Below are positions 42,702 through 53,000 of a stretch of 64,000 bases of DNA, piece after piece; within the stretch, counting starts at the first letter, position 1; each line of letters opens with the position of its first letter. The stretch covers positions 80,560 through 144,559 of the forward strand of contig CAZEJB010000005.1 of NCBI GenBank assembly GCA_964512635.1, written 5' to 3'. The DNA comes from JADZFO01 sp964512635 (GTDB taxonomy: Bacteria > 4484-113 > JAFGCY01). The notes beneath the pieces were generated by a model. That model was not told where the DNA came from, made no database searches, and saw only the letters and a list, made by a program, of their open reading frames with translations. The translations under genes were made by a program, and so were the position numbers.

Positions 42702-43938
42702 TCAAATCCTGGGATCAAGGCGCTCGAAAACGTACTGAAGCTGAAGGTCTCCAGCTTCAAGAACTTCGCCGGCGACGACCAGCTTGAGTCGTCCATCCTT
42801 ATCCTGAGTCAGGCCGCCAGAGCCAAACCTAGGTATCCCCACTTCAAAGGCGTCAATGTTGAGAAGTTCTTCGGTCGAAGTGCTGGAATCGTAGATCTGT
42901 ATGCACTGGATCGGATCAGGCTGGCCGGTTCCGCTGGTGTTTGGTTTGATGATGAAGCAGCCGGCTTTACCGCAAAACAAAGCAGTGTTGTTCCATGAAT
43001 CTTCTTGCTGGCTCAGGTCGATGGACCACACAAGCGCGGGGCCCGTGCCTGACAGTCTAACTAGTCCAAAGAAATACTCTCCAAACTCATCATCGCGCAC
43101 AGACAAGAACTGATAGCTTTTGCCCCCAAAGAAGCCGATTTGCTCCAGAGTGGTTGTTCCTGCAGGGATTCCAGTCGGGCTGGGGAATACTCCGTCCTTC
43201 CAGACTGTACTGTCAGCTTCTCTGACTTTGTATGTAAACTGAGGGTTGGAGGGCACCTGAAAGTAGGCTTGATAGAAGTCACCTGCCGGGCTGACGCCCA
43301 GTCCCCGCGGAGATTTGGAATCCTCGTTGCTGCCCCCGATCTCGTCGTAGCCTGGGTCGAGGAAGGTGGTTACCCCATCCTGATACTCGAGGACATAAGC
43401 AAGGAACCCGGGTCCGCCTGGGTTGTCTGTTGCTCTGGCAATGAAATGCCCTGGCCCAAGTTCATGCACCTCAAACACATTGCCATCATTTCCACTTTCG
43501 CCCCCAAAAATTACTTCCTGCTGCCAGCTTCCGTTTTGGCTTCTGCGGGCAAGTATCACCCGGTCAATGGAACTTCCAGCCCCCGGCTTTTGACCCTGAA
43601 GAACCAACAAGGGCGCACCATTAGAATCCCAGGCCATTTCTGCGAGCTCCGCCCGGTCCAGATCGGCCCAGGCCGATTCGGCATAGGTTGTTACCGTTTC
43701 AAAACTCCAGTTTCTATCTGTGCTTTGGCGGGCGAAATACACGCCATCAGGCAGCGCATCTTCAAATTCGGTGAATTGGTTGATGATACCGACGCCGGAC
43801 AGCGAACTCGGCGCTGCCGCTCTGTTGTTTTCCCTGGCTCCGCGGTTCAAGGTCAAGTTGCCTGCCGCCTCCGCAGGCGGCAAAAAGCAAGGTCATGCTG
43901 GCGAGTACAATCGCCCTGAAGAAGTTGATCCGTTGCAT
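42702..43938 (-). pseudogene. Lipoprotein gene with a frameshift after the signal peptide
   Basis: An ATG at 43938 with GGGAGGT upstream encodes a perfect lipoprotein signal (ending LLFAACGGG) but its frame stops after about 55 codons. The main frame (393 codons down to 42702) begins only at a TTG at 43883, inside the same signal region and shifted by one base, and has no export signal of its own. One indel between about 43800 and 43885 would restore a single gene. The body carries beta-propeller-like strands (GVYFARQSTDRNWSFETVTTY, VYFARQ and ILARRSQNGSW patterns) like the C-terminal part of its upstream neighbour. The two probably form an operon (35-bp gap). Confidence 0.7.
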
Positions 43939-43972
43939 TCAAGTTACCTCCCACCATGAGTAAACTAATGAG

Positions 43973-46474
43973 CTACTGTCCCGCGTCCCGCGGGTCTACC
44001 CTATACATCAACAGCCGCACCTCATTGCGCAGGTCGTCGATGTTGTATTTGCCGTTGTCAATTCGCCCTAGAGCAACAGCCTGACCGTTGGCTGCGACTA
44101 ACTGAACGCTTGCGCCTATGTTCTGCATAGAACTTTGGGCGTTCGGGTCGGACAGGATTGTCTCGAAGACTGGGTTCGAGCCATCAATTAGCACGCTCAA
44201 CGAAACATGGGGTGTTGGCTCTAGGTCGAGCGGTTGATCATGGGTCGAAACAATGAGAATATCATTCCTAAGGTGAAGCATCCCGCTGGATGGTCCGCCA
44301 TCCAAGTCTGCGACAAGTTCATGTTCTAGCCATTCCGATCCGGATCTGATGAAAAGAACATGAGGGCGCTCTCCAAGATCAGTTCTCCAAGCTGAGACAA
44401 CTGGATTATTGTCGCTATCAAATGCCAGTTCAGAACTCTGGATCATGAATTTCTTGTGTGCCAGGCTACCATCATCCAGCCTATGGAATGCCCATTCTTC
44501 GCCTGGTTCACGTCGGAAAGTGAAGATCCCATACGGGTCAATGTCCCTATAATTGTTGAGCAGTGCGTATTCAACACCGAAATTATCTACAGTGAGACAG
44601 TAGGGGTAGATACCTGAGGGATTGCCAAGTTGTGCATCCCAGCCGGGCAACTCCAAGGTTACTGTGTCAGAGGCACAGCGGAAAAGGCCATAGCTGCCAA
44701 GTGAGTTCTCGCTAGCATCACTTGTGTATGCGTTGCCTAAGAGTAAAACGACACCTGAATCAAGCTGCACGAGATCGAACAGCTTGATACCCTGGGCGAG
44801 ACTCTTGGGGATCCCTGAGCCGTCCGAGATGACCGTCGTACTCCAAGTCCCAGTTGCATTGCGCCTTGACCGGAAAATGCGGTATGCATCGCCCCCGGCA
44901 GACTGTCGCGCCGCAGTGTAATACAGTTCCGGCTGGCCGTTGGCCTGCCAAGCTTCCTCGTCAGTAAACATGAAGACTAGGTTCGGAAGTCCCGCCGCAA
45001 GACTCAGCCAGGGTTCTTCACTAATGCTTGCCGCAACTTCAGTGGTCCAGGTGCCGTCCTGCTCCTGCATGGAGAACATCACACCTGTACCGCTGGCCCA
45101 GCCGAAGGCCACCAGCCTGCCGGTAGTGGGGTTCTCTGCCAGATGCCTGATGTCGTAATCTATGTTGCCCCATTCGGGCTGAAGCTCGGGCAGTTCACTG
45201 TAGAGTATCTCCCCATCGACCCAGCCGCTGATCCCAAGCTGGTCGCTGGCAGCAGACGAGGCCAGAGCCTTATCGTCCACAACACGGACTGTCGGCAGGT
45301 AATACGCTTCACTGCCCTGAATGTACTTGGCTGACAATTTGCCCGCTGTCTCTCCGGGAGTAATCTCGATCACCGTACCCCTGCTGCTCTCTGTGGGCGG
45401 CTCGGGGTCAAGACTGTTGTAGTCCACCGTCCCGTCGCCATCCAAATCCCAACGGTACTCGGCGATAGTGCCATCGAAGTCCACGCTGGCGGAAGCATCC
45501 AGCGTTATCACGGCTGGTGAGCCGGCGAAATCTGGCGTTACAGTCAGGCTGGCCACTGGGCCCTGATTTACCAGCCCTGTCTCGACATCGATGCTCAGGG
45601 TCGGGCTGCGCTGGCCTTCGGTGTTGGACACGCTGTCCCAGCTTGTGACAAAGAACTGATAGACACCCGCCTCAAACTCACCGCCGCCGCTGTCCGGGCT
45701 GTTCTCGTAGTCGTAACGTACTGGCTGGTTGGTAGGCACGCTGGCCGGGTGCTTGAGCGTGACATAGCTGTCCTCGCCGCCGGGGCTGGGGGGCGGCCCG
45801 GAAAGTGCCTCCTGCAATACAAAGCTGCTGTCGCTGGGACCTTTGCGATACACCCGGTAGCCATAGATCCGCTGCTGGTAGTGCACCGCAATCGGCGTGA
45901 GGTCCTGTACCGTGATCTTGCCATCGGCGTTGCCGTCGACCCGTGCCAGGGCCCAGTTGGCAGCGCCGCTGCCTGCGCCGCCGCTGGTGTCATCCGGGTC
46001 GCCAGCCGGGAAGAACTTCAGCCCTCCATGCAGCGCGGGTGCGTCATAGCTAACACTGCTCTGGAACTCAAGGCCGATAGGCGTCAGGTCGTTGACCGCC
46101 ACTATGCCATTGCCGTCGTAGTCGCCCTGATGCCTCTCGGTCCACTTGAGCTGAATCCCCGTCGGCGGAAGCTGTCCGCCGCCCTGACCATCCGGCGGCC
46201 CATCGGGGTCGATCAGGCTGGCAGTGAGGTCAAAGACTGCATTCTCACTTCTGCTGGCCGCTGCAGCGGTGACCTTCGCCGGATCGATGCCGAGGCGAGC
46301 GAACTCGGCCCGCAGCAAGGACTCGAGCTGCGCCATGGTGGGCGTCTGATCTGAAGTGGGATCAAAGGCCGGGGTTGCTCTTTCAGCTTGCAGCCGGCGC
46401 GCTGCCGCGCCGCCGGAACAGGCGGCGAGGGCCAGGATCAGCAAAACCAAAGCTGCGAAACTCAGGCAGCGCAT
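43973..46474 (-). CDS. Large lipoprotein with dockerin-like, PKD and propeller-like regions
   Basis: 833 residues from ATG 46474, with TATGAT 9 nt upstream. Lipobox L-A-A-C near residue 19. Two dockerin-like calcium loops (GDYDGNGIVAVNDLTPIG and DGNADGKITVQDLTPIA) lie near residues 130-210. A fibronectin-like part and a PKD domain (ITLDASASVDFDGTIAEYRW) follow to about residue 400. The C-terminal 430 residues look like repeated propeller blades with GRLVAFGWAS, PELYYTAARQ and WAFHRLDDGS-type strands. It may bind a cohesin such as the one at the C-terminus of the giant protein, but this is inference. Confidence 0.88.
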   Translation of the reverse strand: MRCLSFAALVLLILALAACSGGAAARRLQAERATPAFDPTSDQTPTMAQLESLLRAEFARLGIDPAKVTAAAASRSENAVFDLTASLIDPDGPPDGQGGGQLPPTGIQLKWTERHQGDYDGNGIVAVNDLTPIGLEFQSSVSYDAPALHGGLKFFPAGDPDDTSGGAGSGAANWALARVDGNADGKITVQDLTPIAVHYQQRIYGYRVYRKGPSDSSFVLQEALSGPPPSPGGEDSYVTLKHPASVPTNQPVRYDYENSPDSGGGEFEAGVYQFFVTSWDSVSNTEGQRSPTLSIDVETGLVNQGPVASLTVTPDFAGSPAVITLDASASVDFDGTIAEYRWDLDGDGTVDYNSLDPEPPTESSRGTVIEITPGETAGKLSAKYIQGSEAYYLPTVRVVDDKALASSAASDQLGISGWVDGEILYSELPELQPEWGNIDYDIRHLAENPTTGRLVAFGWASGTGVMFSMQEQDGTWTTEVAASISEEPWLSLAAGLPNLVFMFTDEEAWQANGQPELYYTAARQSAGGDAYRIFRSRRNATGTWSTTVISDGSGIPKSLAQGIKLFDLVQLDSGVVLLLGNAYTSDASENSLGSYGLFRCASDTVTLELPGWDAQLGNPSGIYPYCLTVDNFGVEYALLNNYRDIDPYGIFTFRREPGEEWAFHRLDDGSLAHKKFMIQSSELAFDSDNNPVVSAWRTDLGERPHVLFIRSGSEWLEHELVADLDGGPSSGMLHLRNDILIVSTHDQPLDLEPTPHVSLSVLIDGSNPVFETILSDPNAQSSMQNIGASVQLVAANGQAVALGRIDNGKYNIDDLRNEVRLLMYRVDPRDAGQ

Positions 46475-46508
46475 CGTGGAAAGATCATACCGCAGCACGG
46501 CTCCGGAT

Positions 46509-46861
46509 GGAGCGCGGGACTGTGTCCCGTATCCGGATTCCGATTTACTCAGAGCAAACCGAGTGAACCGAGTTTCACCGAGGAATACAAAGAGGACGCG
46601 AGATTAGCCCGGATTAGCCCAGCATATCTGAATAAGTCTTGCCATGCCGGTCAACACTCGGTTGCCCTCGGTAATCTAGGCTAACTCGGTTTAGAACGAA
46701 TCTCCTTGCGTTCTCAGCGCTCTTCGCGGTCGATCTTCTCCCGGATCTTAGAGGGCCTCGTGCTTCTTGCTGGGCTTAGTGTTTGATCCCCGTGCCCAAA
46801 CAAAGAGCGGGCGCATATCCATGCGCCGCTACGGGGAATACGGGACACAGTCCCGCGCTCC
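46509..46861. repeat. Element of about 350 bp flanked by 26-bp inverted repeats
   Basis: GGAGCGCGGGACTGTGTCCC (arm 46509-46534) is repeated inverted at 46835-46861 with one inserted base. Inner words (CGAGTGAACCGAG...; CTCGG...CTAACTCGG) also pair. 46499-47014 has no gene. Confidence 0.8.
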
Positions 46862-46950
46862 AACAGGAGTTGCCGGGCTTAGCCCGGCGTAGCCCAGGCC
46901 GCCGCGGCGCTTGCGCAAGGCGGAAAATCCGCCAGTCCCGCGCTGCACAA

Positions 46951-46977
46951 AGAAACGGGGCCGCTTTCGCGACCCCG
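46951..46977 (-). terminator. Rho-independent terminator of the giant gene
   Basis: On the minus strand CGGGGTCGCG-AAA-GCGGCCCCG, then TTTCTTTG. It lies 37 bp downstream of the stop codon at 47015. Confidence 0.8.
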
Positions 46978-47014
46978 TCTGTCTCAAGTCCAGTTATCCA
47001 CTGCGCACGTCGGC

Positions 47015-50000
47015 CTACTTGCCGCCGCGGCGTCCCGTCTTGCCCGGCGTGCCGCTGGGCGGAGCGCCATTAGGGTTTGCACCGTTGCTGGAAGCGCCGG
47101 TAGCCACCCGCTCAATCACATAGTCCACGATTTCGCCGAAGTCGGCTTCCTGGCGCACGTCGATGATGTTGAACAGCTCAAGGCTGTCGCCCTCGATGCT
47201 GCCTTCGCCAAAGTCCAGGGCCTCAAAGGTCAGGTCGAAGATCGCCCCTTCGCCGCTCAGGCCGTTGCTGCCGGCCGGGGCCACACCGGAGATCACCAGT
47301 ACGCCGCCCGGCTGGTCGCCGAAGAAGACCGTGCTGGAGGTGAACATCCCAAGACGCTCGCCGCGGACGAAGCGCAGCAGGCTCGGGTCGTAGGCCAGGC
47401 GGATCTCCCAGCGGCCCAGCGCGTCGACCTGGCTGATCGTGCCGCGGACGGTGAACTGGCTCTTGGGCTGGATCGGCAGCGGGCTTTCCAGGCTCAGGTC
47501 GAGGATGATGTCCTCGGTCTGGACCGGTGTGACGATGGTCAGGCGGCGGTGCTCGGAACTGACCGTGTTCGGGAAGGCACCCGGCGGCAAGCCGATGTTT
47601 GAGCTCTGGTCGAGCTGGGCTTCGACGTGCCACTCGATATGCAGCTCGCCGTTGTCGTCGATCGCGCCGGCCAGCACGCCGTCGGGGCCGACCAGCTGCT
47701 CAAGCTGGACGTCCTCCGTGTCGTCGGCGTCGCGGATGGCGAAGATCTGGCCCTCGGCCTCCAGCACCAGGATGTACTCCTCGATCTTGTCGCTTTCCAG
47801 CTTCTCAAACTCGAAGGTCAGCTCCGGTGTCTCCGGATACAGCACGCTGTCGTCATCATCCGGGCTGATCAGCGGGATGAAGCCCTCGTCATTCGGCGCG
47901 GTCGGGTCGGTGCCAAGATCGAGCTCGGTCACATCACCCAGGCCGTCGCCGTCGCTGTCCTGCAGGCCGAGGCGCGGCTCGAAGTGCGGGTTGTCGCCCG
48001 GGGGCAGCAGGCCGTTGAGCTTGTCTTCCAGCTCCTCGGGGTCGCCGATGATCGGCTCGCCATCCTCGGCCACCTTGTTCAGGATCCGCACCAGTTCTTC
48101 CCACTGCTCGGCCGCCTGCTGCAGGTCCGCCAGACTGTCCATCGTACGCGGGATCAGGTTGTACAGGTCCGGCTCCATGTCGGGGCCGATAGCGCGGCGC
48201 AGCAGCTCGCCCATCTCCCGGCGGTGCGTCGATTCATAGTCTTCATAAGGCAGGCCCTGCGGGCGCAGCAGCTCGTCCAGGCCGTCGCAGTCGTCGTCGC
48301 AGTCGTCGCCGACCACACTGTCATAGTCGCCGTAAAGCAGAACTTCATCGTCGACTTCCGGCAGCACGGACTTCTCCAGCTTCAGGAACTGCAGGTACAG
48401 CAGCTGCATCTGGCTGGTCTGGTTCGCCGCCTCATAGCGCTCCCACTCCTCTTCCATCAGGCGGGCCTGCTCGAGGCTCTCACCGACACTGTCGTTGATC
48501 TTCTGTACCGGCGGGATCAGGCGTTCAACCTTATCGTCCATAACCACCAGATTGCCGGTCCGACTGCGGTAGGCGCGCTGGCAGGCCTCGTTCAGCGCCG
48601 CGGTCATGTCGTCAAAGCTGTCGACCCAGACGCCGGCGTTCTGGTCCAGTACCGGCATGGCGGGAGCGTCGACATCAACCCAGCCCGAGTCGCTGCCACC
48701 CGGCGCACCAGCGCGGTTGGCCACGTCGCCAGAGCTGTCCACCGGATCAGGCAAGCCGCCGGCGCGCCCCATGGCGCCGCGCTCCAGGCGGAACATATAG
48801 GAATGCGACGCGCGCAGCGCGCCGGCCCATTCCTGCAGCGCTTCAGCCGCCTGGCCCTCTTCGTAGCGGTCAAAGAAGAGCTCAAAGTTCATCCGGTATG
48901 GTTCGCCGGAAGTGAACTCCAGGGTCGGGGCATCCGAGCCCTTGCGCTTGGCGTCCGGGTCGCCCTGCTTGTTGCTCTTGAGCACCTCAACCCGGCGGCG
49001 CAGGTTTTCGGTCTGTCCACACAGTTCGTGGTGCCGGCGCAGCAGCTCAAGCTCCTGCAGGATGGTTCCGCCTTCCTGGCTCTGCAGCTCGAGACCCTGC
49101 TTCACCAGGTCCTCTGCTTCCGCGAGCAGGTCGGTGAACTGGTCGGCATGCTCCTCATAGTTGTCACCGGGCTGGCCGACACCCTTCGCCAGACGGTCAT
49201 ACAGCTCGGCAATCTTGTCGGCGTCAAACTGCGCCAGTCCACTGGTCTGAGCCCAGCCGCCGCCGTCGGTCCCGCCAGCGACGCGGTAGCCCGGCTTGGG
49301 CCAGATTCGGTTGCCGCCGGGGGCCACGCCGCGCTGCTGGATTACATGCGCCGCTTCGTGGGCGCTGGTGTGCAGGTCCGGCTCCTTGGCGGCCAGACCG
49401 CTGTTGGGGCGTCCCAGGAAATCGGTCAGCCTGGCCCTGAAGGCCTTTGTCTCTTCTGATGTGCCATCCGGCGGGTGCAAATCTAGGCCGCCCAGCGCCA
49501 GACTCTTGGCCGCGATCTTGATTTCCTTGCCGGTCTGCGGGTTGCGCCCGGGGCGCGCCTCGCGCTTGCTGGTCCCGATCTGGTGCATATGCGGCCAGTA
49601 GGCCGCCAGGTCATCCGCCCCGTCGCCGTCGATGTCACCCTCGATCAGCAGGTCCAGCAGGCCGTCGCCGTCGACATCCTCACGTCCAAGTACTATCAGG
49701 GCCGGGGCCTTCTTGTTTTCGACAATCTGTGGCTGGCCGGTGGTTTGCTGACCGCTTCCGCCCGTACTGCCACCGCTGCCAGAGCTCCTGAAACTGCTGA
49801 TCAGGATGTCCTTCAGTTCGTACTTCAAATAGTTCTGCTGGTTCTTTCCGCCCTTCTTGCCTTTCTCGGCCGCCGGCGCGCCGCCGTCAGCATCCTCATC
49901 GCCGGTGTCCGGACTCAGCAGTTCCGCCAGCTTTTCCGCCAGCGCCTCCGGGTCGCCGGGGATGCCGCCGCTGATGTGCAAGCCGTCATCCTCACCGTCG

Positions 50001-53000
50001 CCATCAAGGTCGGCTGTGATCCTGATATCCTCGTACTTAACGTTGCCGATGTGCTTCTTGACGTAGTAGTCGCCGGCGGCCTCGCCCTGCCGGCTGGCTG
50101 CCTCGCGGACCTTCTGCACCGCCGGCAGCAGCAGGCCGATCAGCACCTCGTCGTCTACTTCGGGGATCGCATAAGAGCCTCGGCCACCACCGGCCATTGG
50201 CGAGACAACTCGGGCCGCCGCCTCGCGGATCTTCTGGATGGCGGGCAACAGCAGCGCCGCCACTTCCTCGTCGCTCATCAGGCTGATGTCCTGGACGGCA
50301 ACCTTGCCGGCGCCGCCGCCGGAACCGCGGGCCGCTGCCTCGCGAATCTTCTGCACCGCCGGCAGCAGCAGGGCGATCATTTCCTCATTATTGCCGGCGC
50401 TCAGGTCATCAATGCCGCCGTCTTCCTTGCCCAGCAGGTCGGCGCTGAGGGTCTTGCCCGTGCCACTGGGCCCGCTGCTGCTGCGCGCGGCTGCTTCGCG
50501 GATCTTCTGCACAGCCGGCAACAGCAGGGCGACCATCTCTTCGTCGCTGAGGATCTTCAGGTCCTCATACTTCGGCTTGCCCAGCTGGCGCTGGGCATCT
50601 GTGTTCAGTCCGCCCAGTGCGCTGCCTTTGATTATCGGGGTCTTGTCGCCATCGAACTTCGCCGCGTCGCCGTCAAAGCGCAGGCCCTTGTCCATCGCGA
50701 CCGGGTTGATCAGCTTGACGCTGTAGTCCGGTGCGCCGTCGCCATCCACATCGCCGATTCCAACGCCCAGAAGGGGGTCGTCCACGCCGTCGCCGGTGAC
50801 ATCAGCTTCGATAACAATGCTGTCCAGGGGCTCCCACTCACCGTCGCCATCAAGGTCAGCCTCAATGATGCGGCCGTTCATGTTCTCGTGCGGGTCGCCC
50901 CAGTGCTCGACCTTGTTCTTTGCGCTGCCATCGCCGCCGCCGTCCTGGCCGGCTGCGATGTCCCACTCATCTGTATCAGTGTGCGGGTCGCCGTGGGTAT
51001 TCGTTTCTCCGCTTCCACCGCTGGCGCTCTTGTTGACGCTGCCGGCCAGCTCGGCCCCGGCCTTGAACTTGGCTTTCTTCTTCTGCTGCTGCGCGCTGTC
51101 GCCGGGGGCGTAGACATCAAACTCGCCGCCGGCCCCGCCGCTCATGACCGCGCCGACCATCAGGCCGCTGAGCGGCTCCCACTCGCCGTCGCCATCGGTA
51201 TCGGCTTCAATGATGATCTCGCCGGCGCCATCGAGCACAGCCACCAGTCCGGCGCTCAGGCTCAAGCTGGCCACAGTCTCGGCCGCACCGTCGCCGTTGA
51301 CATCCCCGCTGGCGACATACACTCCGCCGGCCGCCATACCGCTGCTGCCGTCGAAGACCTTTACCTGCGGCCCTCCGGCGGCTGGCGGCGACTGCCGCTC
51401 GATGATCATCTCGCCGCCGCTGACCGACTCCCAGGCGCTATCAACTTCCTTGCCGCCGCGCAGTCCGCCCTCGGCAAACTCCACTACTTCGCTTTCCATC
51501 GAGAGGCCGCTGATGGACTTGAAGAAGCCCTCGCCGCTGGCTTCGCCCGCGCCCCCATCATTCGGCGCGATAATGCCGCGGATATTGCCAATCGAATTCT
51601 TGGCCGTTTCATGCCGACCGCGCAGGGCGACGTTGTCGCCGGCCTCCCCGCGGTCCAGGATCTTGCGTCCCAGCGCCGTATCGGGCGTCTTCTCGTTAAT
51701 GCCGACATTGCCGCCCAGGACCATGTAGTCCCCGAGGCCGTCGCCGTCCACATCGCCCACGGCAACACCCGTCTCGGCGATACCATCGCCGTCAAGGTCG
51801 CCCAGCAGCAGTTCGTCAATGCCGTCGCCGTCATCGTCGTCGTCAAGGAAGTCCGGCAGGCCGTCATCGTCCGTGTCCGCAGCGGCCGCAAAGCGCTCCT
51901 TGATCGTCATCTTCTTAGTCTGCTCCGCGCGCATCTCCGGCGCGGCATCGTCTCCGGGCTGATCGCCCGCTCCGCTGTCGTCCAGCAGGGCTGTGCCCTG
52001 GGACTCCTTTTTGGTCAGCTTCTTGACTTCTTCCTTGAGCTTGTCGACTTCCTTGCCGCCCTTGGCGTTAGTGCCCTGGCCGCCAGGAGGATCACCGAAG
52101 GCAATCATGTCCTCCAGGCCATCGCCGTCAAGATCGCCGGCCGGCAGCACCAGCGAGCAGCGCTTCTTCTCGGCCTGGATCTGGCCGAACTCCTGGCGAT
52201 GGGCGAAGCGTTCCGCCGAGACATTGCTGCGCGGCGACCAGATCAGGCCGTCCGCCTGCTCGGTGTAAAGCTCCTTCTTCTCGGGGTCCCAGCCGCGCAC
52301 GGTTACCTTGCCGCTGTTGTAGGCCTTCTGCCAGCTGTCCGGGTCAAAGGCCCCGCTGGTATCGCTCAGCAGCAGCTGCTCGGTTTCGCCGTCGCCGTCG
52401 ATGTCCGCCTCGGCCCAGCTCAGTTCCGTGTCCTGCTCAGCGTTGTCGCTGACCATGCCGCGCTTGAGCACGATGTTCTTGTACTTGGCCTTGCCCGCAC
52501 GCTTGTGCGTGATCGGGTCGTCGCCGTTCTTGTACTCGTCCGCTCCTCCGGATGGCGTGCTGCTGCCTTCGTCGGCGGTCTCCATCCCGCGGCCCTTGCC
52601 CACTGTCAACTCGATATCAAACTGCGTGTTCTTATCCAGGGCATAGTCGTCAAGGCCGTCGCCGTCAACATCGCCCAACACCGTGACCTCGTAGTCCATC
52701 CCGACACCGTCGCCGCTGAGGTCCAGCATCAGATGCTGGCGCGCGCCGCTCGGCAGACCGCTTTGGTGGTCGCGCGGGCTGAAGATGCCGGCCGCTTCGT
52801 CGGCATTCGTCTTGTCTGCGATGTCCTGGTTGTCCTGTTCCTGGTTGCGGCGGCCGGTGGCCATGCCGCTGCCGCGCTCACGCGCCGTGACCACATAGTC
52901 CATGACCCCGTCGCCGTCGAGATCGCCGATGGCAATGCCGCGCAGCGTTTCCCATTCGCCATCGCCGTCGGTATCGGCCTCAATAATGCCGCCGCCGCCG

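Noticed and set aside
52586..52612. RNA polymerase alpha-like string (ELTVGKGRG)
   Set aside because: Too short to claim; left out of the mosaic argument.
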